Of a stretch of DNA of 64,000 nt, positions 32,304 to 44,275 are shown in pieces. Within the stretch, counting starts at the first letter, position 1; every line of letters begins with the position of its first letter. Origin of the DNA: Tetrapyrgos nigripes (lineage: Eukaryota > Basidiomycota > Agaricomycetes > Agaricales > Campanellaceae); assembly GCA_013368315.1 (NCBI GenBank), contig JAACJM010000133.1, forward strand, positions 1-64,000, given 5' to 3'. The position numbers were made by a program, and so were the translations under genes. The notes under the pieces were generated by a model, which saw nothing but the letters and a program-made list of their open reading frames with translations, searched no databases and was not told where the DNA came from.

Positions 32304-35300
32304 TGGTGGTGGGCACTCGCGGCGAAGCTCGCTTAGTGACTAAGCAGCATAGCCACCTCAAATCTTGTCTGCCGTCATCCTCCATCGCGTCTTCAAATTA
32401 TATCTTCGTGTAGAGAATGTATTATACCCTCAATACCCATCCGAATACCAAAGTAAGTATGTTATTAAATGTAAAGTACTAGAAAATGCGTGATTATAAT
32501 AAAATATATTATGTTACCTACTCATCCACCTCCATATCCTCCTTTTCGTACCATTCCTCTTCAACTCTGTGCTCTACAACCTCCGCCGCTTGTGCTATTT
32601 GAACCTTCCCAAGTGTATCAGGCCATTTTCTTCCCATGCCAGCGAGTTTTTGAAGGTAAACCGGGAATCCGGTCATCAAAGCATCAAGCTTGTCTGATCT
32701 GTTAGGGGCCTTTCTCTTCAGGGGGATACCAGGAACCTCTCTATGCCGCAATGCATCAAGCTGAAGTTCAAGATTATCTCGGGTCCATTTCTTGCTGCTC
32801 TTGGGATCTAGTTTGGGTCTGGGAGTCCCATCAAGTTCTGAAAGGTTCCGAATCAGTGGAATCTTTGACAGCTTCTCCCGCAACTCTGTTGCTTTTCTCA
32901 CTTTCGCCGCCTCTCTCTCTTGGTTCATCACCACCACTCGTCGACGAAATTCCACTTGTGCTGCCCGTCGTTTTGCCTCCAGACCACTAGCATCAATTCG
33001 ACGTGCCTCTCGCATTACAAAACAATGGTCTTCTTCTTCAAACAACGCGTTCATGAAGGATAAGGTATGGTTCCGTGAATACATTGCTTCAGCATTATAC
33101 TGATGCAGTGTCAAGGTCAGCCGTCCACGCGTAGAGACACGAAAACTCCCAAGAAGCCCTTCGTTTACATCATTCGTCGCAGGCATCCACGCCAGCTCAC
33201 GCTCTTCAGCACTCGCTTCATCAATTAAACCACCTGGAGCAAATTCAGAGGAGAACCGTGTCCAAGTTGTCAAGGAACCACGCAGAAAAGCAAGAGTGAT
33301 AGGTTTGAGGTAAGGCAACGTTTTGGCTAGCTGAAAGACTGTATTAACAGCTTCTTTATCATCCCATTCCTTTCCATCCAGAGTTGCTGTCGCATAAGAT
33401 GTGTCATCCCCAAACAAGAGTTCGGGATCTTCAATGAGGGTACGTATATGTGTCAAAACTTCTGTGTGAAGGGATCCAAGTTCTAACGCGTTCGTTTCCT
33501 CAATTCCAGAGCCACGGACGACATCCATGTATGGCTTAGAGATCATGTTTCTGTACAAGACCATTGCACATAGCTCGGTAATGGTGGCTGGGTCCTGGAG
33601 CGCCTGAAGAAGGTTTTTTTCGATGTTTGTCTGGGACACGTTGCTTTTGCTGTAAGGTAATGTCTTCATGAACTCAACGTAGCCTGGCAGATTGCGTATG
33701 ACATGACAGGCAGCGTCCCCGTGGCTTCCAAAACGTGTTTTATTTGTTCCTGGAAATCGCCGTCCAAATGCATTGACATGTAAGTCGCCTTGTCCCTTCT
33801 TCTCATCCTTGTTCTCAAACAGAGCCCCAGCCAAGTCCATAGCCTTTGCTCCACCACGCGCTGACTCCTCAAAAGCCTTTCGTTCGATTTCAGAAAGCTT
33901 GTCGAGGTCTTTTCCAGGCTCCAAAACCTTGATAAGAATAGCGGCGTTTGATTTATTTGCGAGAAGAATAGGTGCGTCAACCCCAAGTTTCTCCCATTCA
34001 GCCATCATCTCTGTGTTCCCTCCTTTGAAACTGTTTTGGTCCTTATGCATGCAACACCCTGCCCATATAAATAGGTCCAGTTCCCTTTTATCACCGGCTG
34101 ACAACTTGTCGTACTCCGCTTGTCCCAGGTCCTTCAAAATCTCGTTCATCAATGCATTGTCCCTCTCTGCCTTTTCAAGAGCCGGTAGAGCCTCCCATGC
34201 ATCATATCCACCAGCCTCCTCGACCTTCTTTGCATTCCAGGATGCCAGGTAAAGAACCAAATCCCCAAATTGTATTTGCATTTGACCAAGCTTCTTCATG
34301 CCCAGCTCAGCAACCAATTCATCCTTTTTCCACTCCCGTATCCCTTCTGCAGTCGCCTTCTCGTTATTTGCATGGTCACCACTCATTCCCTTCAGAACCC
34401 GCAGGAAATCAAGTATTGTGAACTGGCGGTTTAGACGTTGGGCAAGTGGACTGCGGTTGAAGACATCCTCCAACTCGATGAGGAGTTCCTTCCATGAGTT
34501 GACTGAGCCTTCGCTTGTGTGGTCGTTGGGTGATGAGAGGCAAAAAAATCGAACGCGTGGCTTCAAGAGACTGTTTTCGTCATAGTTGGTTGAGTGGACA
34601 ACACCGTGTTTGGCCTTGTAGTTTTGTTTCCTGTGCGATGTACTGTCTTGACTAATGGTTGCACCTTGAGGCCGTCATTAGTATACAAGCGAGTGGCCAA
34701 CAATGAGATCTCACCTTTAGTGTTTAAGATTTCGTAGCCTAACTGTATCTTTGCAGAGACTCCGCCCTCAAGCACAATTCTAGAAACTGTACGTCGGCTG
34801 ATGTTGAAGTCAAGCTGGATACCAAAGGTGCGGCCTATTATTGTCATAAGTTTCCCAACTTTTGCTCTCGAGCAGCCAGCTGAAATCATCTCTCTAGCCA
34901 ACTCTCGGCACTTGGTGGAATAAGCTCCTGCTCGACCTTTCCCTCGCCTTCGATTAACAGCATTAACAGTTCGTTCGCGAGCAACTGCATGTAGTCGTAG
35001 TCGGTCTAGCTTCTCAGCTTTGTGTGCCAAGGCATATACCTCTTCCCGAAGAGCCTGGCGCTGGTCACTATAAAGGTATGCCATCTGCTTTCCTTCCTCG
35101 ATCCTCTCTAATAGCTTCTTTCTAGCACCTCGATAGTCGTCATCTTTTTTCCTCAACTCTGTTTCCAACATCTGCAGTCGCCTCTCCGAGTTCTTGAGCC
35201 CCTCCTTGAGCAAGAGATTTTCTTTCCTCAAGAGTTGTTTGTCCGCTCGCAGTCAGCGATTACTACGTTTTGTACTCTCGAAGTTGAGCGCTTGTCTTGC

Positions 35301-35994
35301 TGCTGACTCGTACTTTTTGCCATTGAAGATTTGCTTATGTGTAGCAGGCCTCAGTGGTACTCGCTGAGAAGCTGGAGAGGGAGTGGAGGAGGGTTGAACA
35401 GTGTCTAGTGATGTAGTGGTACCATTTTCTTTGTTGTAACGGTTAGCTCGGGCTCTTGCAAGTGCTTCCTGTTGCTTTTCGGATCTGTTTTGTTGATTCC
35501 TACGCCGGTATTGATTATTCTGTATGTTACCCATGGATTAGAGTGGGTTCCAATCAGTTATTGCGGGGGACTAGAGCTTTTCGACGGCAACAGCGACGAC
35601 GCGACAAGTGCGACAATTTCGCGTGACATAACGCGAAGCAGACTTTAATTAGGTAAATTCATGTTTGGCAGTCTTCACCGGGAAAAAATCATCAAATGCG
35701 CGTCATCTTTCCATTTTTTGAGCCAATCCTACTCAGATAAGTTTTATCTTTAATTCCTTCAGACGGATTGGCTGGGTCTAAAGTTTCTTAAACACAGCGA
35801 CGCGTCAATGATCATTGTTTTCTAATCCCTCTGAACGCTTGATAGAGTGTATGAAAAAAAATTATTCTACATAAGGTTCGGAAGCATGAGACGCTGCCTT
35901 TCGAAAAATCTATGGGCGGACAATTCGTCCTCAGAAGAAATGTGGCTATGCTGCTTAGTCACTAAGCGAGCTTCGCCGTGAGTGCCCACCACCA
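32304..35994. mobile_element. DNA transposon with ~54-bp TIRs, superfamily not assigned
   Basis: Inverted repeats of about 54 bp with one mismatch: TGGTGGTGGGCACTCGCGGC from 32304, ending in GCAGCATAGCCAC, and the complement at 35942-35994. TAATTTA(T) occurs on both sides (32297-32303/4 and 35995-36001/2). Because the ends are AT-rich and palindromic, duplication sizes of 3, 5, 7 or 8 bp are all formally possible; 7-8 bp is the longest. A single gene fills the interior on the minus strand. Confidence 0.85.
32518..35534 (-). pseudogene. Putative DDE transposase of an unassigned basidiomycete family, one nonsense codon
   Basis: Exons 35534-34715 and 34664-32518, joined by a 50-nt intron (GTGAGA...CTCAAG), give 988 codons. 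The N terminus is basic, then a coiled coil (KENLLLKEGLKNSERR, QMLETELRKKDDDY), then an HTH-like region with RRKGRAGAYSTKCRELAREM and NISRRTVSRIVLEGG. An RNase-H-like order can be proposed: D in ATISQDSTSHR, right across the intron; D in KGMSGDHANNEK; a C-x-x-H motif in GCCMHKDQNSFKGGN; E in ATNDVNEGLLGSFR. LLANKSNAAIL and APGGLIDEASAEERELAW are other conserved-looking blocks. A TGA (35255-35253) after KRSNR is the only break; Arg CGA is the likely ancestor. I remember such proteins as multi-copy hypotheticals in mushrooms. The catalytic assignment is my inference. Confidence 0.7.
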
Positions 35995-36002
35995 TAATTT
36001 AT

Positions 36003-36202
36003 GTCGTAGCGACCTCCCAGATCTTTTCCACGGGTTCAAACTCCCACCCCTGTTCGTTGGCGCTCATTAGGCGCTCATCTGGAATCATGGTCGAGACCCA
36101 TCAAAGACCCATGACGTTGTTCACGGCTTCCTCGGACCAACGCAAGGCCTTTCTGTCAACAGCCACAACGTCATGCAAATGTCATGCCAGCTGGCAGCGT
36201 GT
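36003..36202. other. Unique sequence between two transposons
   Basis: 200 bp that continues, across the hAT insertion, into 39679-39901. The joined minus-strand frame is open around the insertion but has stops nearby. No family recognised. Confidence 0.4.
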
Positions 36203-36348
36203 CAACTCTCCAGTGTTCTACTTTAAGGCCTTAAATCGACTTCTCCAATTGTTTAAGGCTTATTTAAGGCTTAAGGGTATCCTTAAGGGTTAGATTTAAG
36301 GATTAAAAATCGAAAATTTCTTGAAAATTTCTATGTAAAATAACAAAC

Positions 36349-39337
36349 CTATTCTATGTACTCCTCATCGGAAGGAATCTCTATTGCACCGTCATCGGGT
36401 ATTTCATCCTCTTCAGCGTCTGCGAGAGCCTCCATGAGTATTGCCTCCTCATTGATCTGAGCACGAGTGACTCGAGCTCACTTTGGGAGTCCTGCAAATA
36501 AGGTTTCAAGCGAAAATAATGGAGGTTTCCGCACTTGTGGGAGAGATTCAAAGACTGCCTGGAGGCGCGGAAGCCTGCTGTAGTCATCAGGAAGGTCATG
36601 GTCAACGACTTCTTCGTTGGCTTCATCAGACTCGGCTCGGCGTGCCTCACCTATCCACTTGGCCATTTCTGTACGCCAGCCAGCAGCAGTGGAAATGAGT
36701 GCCCTTCCTCGCTCAGTTTCATCCTCGTCATTCATATCCTCCAGAAGATCTCTATAACGAGGTACACTCAGAAGTTTGTTGATTGACTCCTGTTTGTGGT
36801 TCTGTCGTTTTCCACGAGGCTTGATCAGGCTTTGTTCCTGATTGCTCATTCGTATATCAGCGCCAACCTGTTAGTTAAAGTTGACATGAATGGAATACTT
36901 ATTCGCAAAATCATCAAAAAAAATAACTCACCATGTGCAGCTTTTGTAACTTCTTGAGACCCAAACGGTTTCGTCGAGGGGATTGTCTGAATTTGGTGTC
37001 CGAAAAGAGACGCTCACATCCCGCCGAGTTCACAACAATTTTGAAGATCTTAATGGCAAAAAATGCAAGCTCTCGAATTTCGGCAGTACCGCTCAATCCT
37101 TTCCACGCCGCAATAGGATCTTGACCCTATGAATTGGTTAAAATGGGAAATTGAACAGATTAAACACGTACCATTGTACCCTCGAAATCCTCCCTTGCTG
37201 ACTGAAAGTCCTTGAAAGGTCCGGTCGTTGCAAGATATTGAAACATTGCACTGGAGACCGACTTCTCTTTGATCTTTCGATCCTCCGCTGTATCAGTGTT
37301 ATCTGGACGAAGGTTGATACGGCGATAAAGCTGAATATACCAAAAATAGAATTGTATCAGTAAGTTTTTGTACTCGGGACAGTAGTCGACGTACCCAGAC
37401 AATCATATTTGTGACATTAAAATGGTTCAATCCAGCACGAGGTCCGAAAGCAGACAACCCTTCAAAAGGATTAAGAATAAGGGCTGCGAGGAAGACTGGC
37501 TGATCACAATCTTTCCATCGCTTCTCAATCCTTTCCACCATAGTAACCGACAACTCGGGTTCAGGATGATCAACGAAATGAAGATAGATACCGGCAATAG
37601 TAAGAAGAACTTGATCAGGACGAGTGGAGTCCTTCTGATTGATGTTCGTCCCATAACAAATGGGTTCAATATCACCGATGACTGTCTCTAATCCTGCCCA
37701 AAATGAGTACAGTCGATTCCGGCCATCAGCAATTAAATCGCATGCACGGTTAGCCTCAGCTTCCAACCTATCTTTCTCAGTAGACTTGGCTGCCCCAACC
37801 TGTGCTGTAAGAATAGCATTACGAGACTGCATGACTGCGAGCTGTAGAGGTGCCTTCAGGTCCCGAAGGCGAAAAAATGCGACGTATTGTGTTGTCCACC
37901 GTGTAAGATTTGCAATGAGATAGGAAAGAATGACGATACGTTGAATATTTTGATCCTTGGCGATCCATTCTTGAGCAGCATCAAAAATTTTACGGACTTT
38001 TCCATGGCTATTGATCCATCCGATCAGAAAAGTTGCCTCTTCAGCAATCAATGCACCAAACTCGTAAACTTTGAAATAGTCTCCGAGTTGGAGTTGAAAC
38101 TAAATGTATCTAGTGAGCGAATGAAAAGTTAACTTCCTGAGCATTTACTTACCTGATGAGCCCAACACGAAGGGAGGACAAGGTATGGACGCCTTTTCCC
38201 TAGGACCATGCGCCCCTTTTTACTACCACCATCAGCATCAGTGACGAGATAGATAACAGTACATTCAAATCTCCTCTCGATAGTGTCAACGAGTCTCTCA
38301 AATTCTGCGCACTGCGCTTCTCCATCTTTATTCATGGCTGTCACTTCGGAGAGCTCAACAGTGTAAGACTACAATTGAAGTGTGAGTCACGCAATTGCTT
38401 GAAATGTCAAGAGAGAAGTCACCGTGTAATTCACGTTCACGCAGACACCAGCGATCGATTCCTTCCGGATATTCTTCCATTGATCCGTCCTATAAGATTC
38501 TATCAGTGGATCAATCAATCAATCAGCTAGCTGGAAACACGCACGCAATTCCCAGGTCCTCTCCTTTCAAGAGATCCTCCAACTTCACTTCAACTTTTGC
38601 TGCTGCCTCATCCAATAAGCGTCCTCCTATCTGCCTCGCTGTTGGCATGATATCCATAGCATCCTTCCTCAACAGCTTTATCAACTTCAACATCTCTGGG
38701 TCCTCAAACAGGCCTTCCTTTGACTTTGAAGAAACAACTGCCCGAAGAGCTTGGGCTTTCACCACTTCGGCCTCAGTCTTACTGAAGGGCATGTCAAGGG
38801 CATTAAAGACTCGGAGTTTGGGTTGCTTGAGCTTTTTGTGTTCTGAGGAGGATGTATCTTGCGAGGGCTCCATATCATTTTTATCGAGCTCTGAAATCTT
38901 GCGCTTGGTTGCCGTTGTCTTTGGTTTTGATGACGCGCTGTTATTCTCTGAGTCTCTCTGTCTCTGTGCCTCCTCTCTTGCTTCCTCTGATGCATAGGGG
39001 CATGGCTGGCATGTTTTAGAACGACGCTTCCCCAGTATATGTGTGATAAAAACAGTCTTTTCACCACGAAGTGCACCGGCCATGGTGCATGCTAGAAAAA
39101 GTCAGAACACTCTGCAATACACTCAAATTATTTTCTTAACATACCATCTATGAATGCCTGCTCCCTTCTCTGATACTTCGTGGCCTCATCCTCATTCCTA
39201 ATGCTCTCTTCCAACGTGTGAGCTCCCAAATCCTGGTAATGCTTGACACATGCTTTGCACCATGTTTCGTGTTGGGTGGAGTTTTTGCGTTCTCCTTTGT
39301 GGAAAAAGGCCCAGAGAGGATTCGTGGATACAGACAT
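36349..39337 (-). pseudogene. hAT transposase, eight exons, late nonsense codon
   Basis: Exons 39337-39145, 39091-38545, 38489-38423, 38368-38153, 38099-37395, 37330-37172, 37126-36932 and 36867-36349 join in frame (867 codons). A BED-type zinc finger begins the protein (WAFFHKGE...WCKACVKHY). hAT landmarks follow: first D in GIATDQWKNI, second D region TVIYLVTDADGGS, C-x-x-H motif in LPSCWAHQ, and the C-terminal dimerisation block VVNSAGCERLFSDTK. A TGA at 36480-36478 truncates the last 43 residues; the frame then stays open through an acidic tail to TAG at 36349. The stop is after the dimerisation domain, so a nearly full-length protein could still form. A CGA-to-TGA change is the likely cause. 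Confidence 0.9.
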
Positions 39338-39344
39338 GTACTGT

Positions 39345-39555
39345 AGAAGACGACGGACGTGTAGAGACTATGCCGGTGACTCCAACGCCCAAACCTCTAG
39401 TGCAAAAAAATTGTATTTCTCATAGCATTTAGTTAACCGTACTGTAGAGGCCGTCGAGGGTCGCAATAGACATGTAGGGACGTCGTCGGCGACCTCAACA
39501 ATCCTCTTGTGCAGGAAAAATTGTATTGCTCATCGTATTTAGTTAGCCGAGCTTA
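39345..39555. repeat. Tandem ~105-bp duplication in the hAT 5' region
   Basis: Two diverged copies, each ending AAAAATTGTATT(T/G)CTCAT(A/C)G(C/T)ATTTAGTTA, with GTACTGTAGA at the start of each. They lie upstream of the hAT start codon, probably promoter or transposase-binding sequence. Confidence 0.65.
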
Positions 39556-39678
39556 AGCCTTAAACTACCGCCTTAAGCCTGAAATCCATCTTCCCAAATC
39601 CTTAACCCTGAAATTTAAGGGTATTAAGCCCTTAAACGACTTAAGGGTTAAACCCTGAAGTGGAACACTGCAACTCTC

Positions 39679-40140
39679 TCGTTTTCACTGCCAGCGTCAA
39701 CAGTGTCCACTGCCCTATTCCTCCACTCCTCAAGCTTGCATTCGCATCGAGTACAAATCTCGTAATCCTTGTCTTCAAATCCTCTTTCGTTGTTTTAGCT
39801 CTCTTTCTCTCAGCAGCTGCAGCGTAGTCAATATAAGAGTAAAATTTTGGCTTTATTGAACAGGCCTCGTAGCTTGCCACATGGCTTTTTACCCCAGTCA
39901 TTATGAGCCATTGTCAAGATGCTTATAAGGGGGAAATGATTTTTCCGACATCAATCGATCTCGGGCCTTTCCGAGGTACTGTATAGTTACACCAAAATCC
40001 ACAGAAAGACCTCTTTGACGTGTCAAACGTCCTCAACTCTCTGCTCAAAGTCGTCTTCGCGTGTGAAAACACATCGACAAAGTGGCCAAAACCATGCTCG
40101 TAATGATCATGAATGTCAGTAGTAATAGTGAGTAACTTAC
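39679..40140. other. hAT right flank, possible exon of a broken gene
   Basis: 39901-39690 on the minus strand is open (SHVASYEACSIKPKFYSYIDY..., KRAKTTKEDLKTRITRFVLD) and runs into the hAT target site. Nothing recognised. Confidence 0.3.
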
Positions 40141-40275
40141 TGGTATTACATGTATCACTCGCTATTGGGACTTAGATACAGTGAAATGATGAAAACCCAC
40201 CTTCTGAACATTTTTTTGTACGCTCCTTAGGATGTCAGCCCTGGTCATCCGACGGATACCATCCGCCGTGCTTAA
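40141..40275 (-). repeat. Copy 1 of a ~130-bp duplicated coding tail
   Basis: About 80-85% identical by eye to 44150-44275, same orientation. On the minus strand both copies end in a frame like ADGIRRMTRADxLRSxxKNVQK, so the conserved unit is probably the 3' end of a gene family. Confidence 0.6.
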
Positions 40276-42500
40276 ACGAATTTTCATTGAATACACCGTC
40301 AACCTGGTATGCGTACGTTCTGTCAACCGTAAACTAGGACTGACTTGTATTTACGTAGGCTGGATAACCTTGCGCAAAGTGGCTTGTGGATACCATCCAC
40401 ACAAGAACCCCATTTCTGGGGTGACTAGGGAGACACCACATCTTTACCTGCACCATCGCAGTCTTATTGATAATAGCTTTTGGCTCGCCATTGAAGTTAC
40501 CCTCGAGCTCAGAGTCATCAATAATCATGGGCTCGAAGGAAGTACCAGCCGTTACCGATGCTGTAAAAGATACAGTAGAAGAGGACGTGAGGGGTGAAGA
40601 AGGCACAGGAGATGAAGCGGTAACAGGATTTTCGGAAGTCTTATTTTTTTTTGAACTCAAGTCCAAGTCAGGGGACCAAGAACGTTCCCGCCGCTTTCCT
40701 AAAGATTTTGGTCAAGGTGTTGGCAAGGAACCTGAGGGAGTGGAGATTCAGTCACTGGAGTGGGAGCGGCGCAGGTTCGGCATCACTGATAGAAGGCGAC
40801 GTCAATGAGGTACTGGAAATGGCGAAAGACATACAAGATTTCTGTGATATTTGTGTCCATGGTGTACTAGTCTGTCCAACATTGTTGGCAGATCCGGTAT
40901 CATTTCCATGTTCTACAAGATATCCTGCGGCATGCTATTTGTTCTTGTCACAGAGAAGATACGCTTCGATCATAGCTTACTGAGGGAATCCCAGAGCGTT
41001 CAACTATAAATTCAAATTTGTTTCTTGGGGTTTTTTTCTTTTTCGAAAACTCCCTTGAAAATATTTGCTTACCTCTTCAATATCATCAACTTGGAATCCT
41101 TCAAGTGTGGCAAGAAGATTCTGATCTCCGTCAGGATTGACACCGATTATTTTTGCTATTCGTGTGCCTTGGGGATGATTCACAGCCGATAATTGAGAAT
41201 GGTTGGGAAGAACTAGGGACAAGGGCACCAGGACAGTTGAGGCGCCAGGCTCGGCAGAAGAGATAGCGGTATTGGTGGGGTCAACGAATGGCCTTGGCCT
41301 CTGACTGGGACCCGCACTTGGAGTGTGAGAGCACTAGGACGGAGAATGGTGTCAAGATCAAAGTTCGGAAGAGATGGTGTCGGCATTGTCAGTGCAGTGG
41401 GTGGCACAGTGGACGGCTGGTTCTGCTACAGAAAGAACATTATTCGGAGGGTAACAAGTAGCCTTTTGGGGAATACCCTACCATCAGAACTAAAATTTTG
41501 CCTCTGAAAAACCACACGATTCCAGTGTTCTGTCGTCTTCCAATACTTTTCCTGCGCGGTTGCGTTCGCATGAGCAATAATTCGAGTGTAGGTATCACTG
41601 CTTGCCTGAACAAATGATCTTCTGTGAATTAACGGAAAAGCCTCGCAATCCTTTTATATTGCTCTTGACCACTTGAATAGTGTCTGTTACGAGGCCTCCA
41701 GATGATAGATGTCAGTAAGGTCTGGGAAGTTACCGAAAGTCTAAATGGCAAAGTTAGTAATCCAATTTTGATGGCACATTTTGACCCCACAAGGTCCTCT
41801 CTCTAAAGATATGGCCGAAAATGCTTGTAAACGGTAGCTACGATAGATACATTAAATAATAGATACTTACCATCTTCCCTTGTGGCTGAGGCTCGAGTGA
41901 ACTTTTTAGATAATGTTGCAGTTCTGCTCGAGGATCAGAACTGATAGCTGCATCAGCACGCAGCCTGTCTTGAATAGCGGCCATCATCCAGCCATGGCCA
42001 AATCCACTGCTAGTAATGGCTGTAGGATATGCGTATTGATGTTTGATTGCAGATATCCTGACAATAGACATACTTGAAGCACTTGAGGACGAGGGATTAG
42101 AAGGCTGAGTGCTTTGTTGTGGCTGAATGTGTCTCATCGAACGACACTGTTCAGCAGGGTGGTGAGGGTTTGTAAAAGAAGAAATAAGTGAATTGGAAGA
42201 TGACCTGAAACTTTGCTTGTAACTCAGTCAACGATGCTAGTGCTACTATCATTTGGCTAGCGGTGTTACCTGCATTGAAAAGCTGACGAAAAACATGCAG
42301 ATAATAGGCACAAAAATGATATATTTGGCCTACTAAAGTAACAGAAACCCTATATGCCAGCGCCGTAAAATAACAACCTACCCAAAAACTTGGCGCAAAA
42401 CAGACAGGCGCACTGGGCATTGAGGAAGAGTGCACATGGTAGCTGAAGACAGAGACACATTTCGGGTGCCTTAAAAATCTGCTTACCAAATATGTTTCAA
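40276..42500 (-). other. Fragments of an unrecognised minus-strand gene
   Basis: Exon-like minus-strand frames with plausible splice signals: 42137-41880 (Ser/Pro-rich, then SGFGHGWMMAAIQDRLRAD and AELQHYLKSSLEPQPQ), 41407-41213, 41228-41050 (IAKIIGVNPDGDQNLLATL) and 40666-40330. Several in-frame stops occur between them. No known domain was recognised. This may be the body of the gene whose tail is the duplicated unit at 40141-40275. Confidence 0.35.
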
Positions 42501-43589
42501 AACTTTACCAGTCTGAACGCGTTCACCAATTCCGATGGCTGGTTGAACCGTGAACTGAACCTGTGGTCTGGTTCTCAGGATTTGTGAACTTTGAGTCGGA
42601 CTTCAGGTTCAGTGGAGCTTCGGACCAAGATCCAGGACCGAACTTTTCGAATAGAAAAACCGGTGATGATCTCCATAAGGTTAGACGAAATTCAGAAGTC
42701 ATCCGGAAGCTTTTCACACTAAAATAAGGTGTTACCTTCTAACAGTGATGAAAGCTTTGTTCTATGATTATCACAGCCCTCATTGCCCTTGTCCCTTTGA
42801 ACGGATTTGGGATCTCGCTCGACGAGCTGAGCTTTGCGATGGCGAGTTTTGCTGGCGAGTCCTTTAGTTATCAGAAGGATTTTGATTTTTCGTGTTCCTA
42901 AGAGTCGCAATCGTGAAGAGGGTTAGAGGTAGAGTGGAACGAGAATCAATAGATGTCCGGGTTGGATATGACAGCTACTTGCAAAATGCTGTACTTTCGG
43001 TCTGTGTTTGCACCTGTTTACAATCTACAAGCGTGGCGGCCGTCGCTTCGCTCCGGCTTCCTGGTACATACATAGCTGGGAAGGCAGCAGAGGAAGAGGC
43101 GCCAGGCAAACAACTGCAAATACTTTTCTTAAAAGGGTATATGAAAAGGCGCCAAAGTTTATAAAGTGTTTGATATCACAATCGATCTGTTCACAATGTA
43201 CAGATTGTACACCGGATCGAAAACCTCTTAGGTTCCAGAACTTTGGAAAGAGAAATACTTGATCTCGTATGAAATACAATACACATGCTCCGTGTAACCC
43301 GCTGGGGTGAAATCCATCGGGGCGATTTTCTCCAAAGCTATAAATGCGGGTCATCAGATTGTAGAAAACCGGACTTGCCGCCTCTGCTTAAAACCTTGCC
43401 ATGTAGGTGGGTACTGCCATCTCACTTCTCAACCTTCCTTCATTTTCTAACTTCAATTCCTTTGCTTGCTTTTCAAGCAGTCAGACGTACCAAAAGGTGA
43501 GTACTGGGTGCACGAAAACCAGCTCTAGTTCTATATAATTGAAATCTTCTTTCTTTCTTCAGAGTTTTTTAATTCTTCTCACCGTCACA
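42501..43589. other. No supported gene
   Basis: 42520-42720 contains GGTTC/GAACC-rich short inverted repeats (for example GAACCTG...CAGGTTC) that may be a MITE remnant. The rest is unique sequence plus the pyrimidine-rich upstream region of the gene at 43590. Confidence 0.35.
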
Positions 43590-44096
43590 ATGTCCACAAA
43601 TTCCCGTAAGTCCTCGCTTATTCTTTACCATTATACCTCTCACCGCTCTACTTTTCTGCTACTAAGCAAACGCCGGCTTGTTCCAATATTATGTTCAAAA
43701 TTCAATACCTATTCCCTACCGCAATTCCATACCTTTGGTTTCTGCAAATGTCGTTAATGACTGCTACACTACCCTCATCAAAAACAACGTCGACGACATC
43801 TTCTTACTGCAAGTCCCTCAGTTCAACCTCGATTTACCTATAACTTTGCCTCATTTCCACAGTAACGGGCCCCACAAATGTGATAAGCACTGGACCTTGC
43901 GCTGCTTCTCATCAGAGATACTCGTCGTGACCATACACTGGGATGACAAGGTTGGGAGCAAGTTTTGGGTTCAGACCTTCGCTTACGACCTCGACATGGC
44001 CAACTTCAACCCATAGTATGTCCCATCTCAGTCTCTTTTACCTGACGCTGACTGCTTTCCAGCGACCATCGTGATGTGCAGGCAGCGATGCTTTAG
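43590..44096 (+). CDS. Small intact gene, 132 aa, function unknown
   Basis: Three exons, 43590-43605, 43667-44015 and 44063-44096, all with GTAAGT or GTATGT donors and CTAAG/CCAG acceptors. The 16-nt first exon is fixed by ATG TCC ACA preceded by ACAA. The protein has no signal peptide or membrane helix. It has motifs PQFNLDLPITLPHFH and IHWDDKVGSKFWVQTFAYDLDMA, and two Cys in a CDKHWTLRC block. A CT-rich tract and TATA-like TATAATT precede it. It is one of the few undamaged genes in the window. It lies between the two copies of the 130-bp duplicated tail. I do not recognise the family. Confidence 0.6.
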
Positions 44097-44149
44097 TACT
44101 TCACTTTACATTCTTGAATGTAGTAGTAATAGTAGTATCTCGCGATTTT

Positions 44150-44275
44150 CTTGCTGTCTGTACTCGTATTTTGGGACTTAGATGCAGCTAAATGACAATG
44201 TATTTCTGAACATTTTTAAATATGCTCCTTAGCATGTCAGCCCTGGTCATTCGACGGATACCATCCGCCGGTGCG
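44150..44275 (-). repeat. Copy 2 of the ~130-bp duplicated coding tail
   Basis: Direct duplicate of 40141-40275, 4.0 kb away, flanking the gene at 43590-44096. Confidence 0.6.

Larger units (their letters stand above)
36211..39670. mobile_element. hAT transposon (3.46 kb)
   Basis: The ends are CAGTGTTCTACTTTAAGG (36211) and the complement of CAGTGTTCCACTTCAGGG (39670), starting with CA as hAT ends do. A perfect 8-bp duplication CAACTCTC flanks both sides (36203-36210, 39671-39678). AAGGCTTAA/TTAAGCCTT subterminal repeats occur near both ends (36240-36300 and 39550-39660). One eight-exon transposase gene. Confidence 0.95.

Noticed and set aside
32304..35994. Assignment of this element to hAT because of a possible 8-bp TSD
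   Set aside because: The ends do not start CAG, there is no BED finger and no C-terminal SAGCERLFS-type block, unlike the real hAT at 36211-39670.
15690..36480. TGA read as a sense codon (recoding) in the transposons
   Set aside because: TGA also ends several undamaged frames here (for example 1333-1335 and 18600-18602), and fungal nuclear genes do not reassign TGA. C-to-T mutation explains the pattern better.
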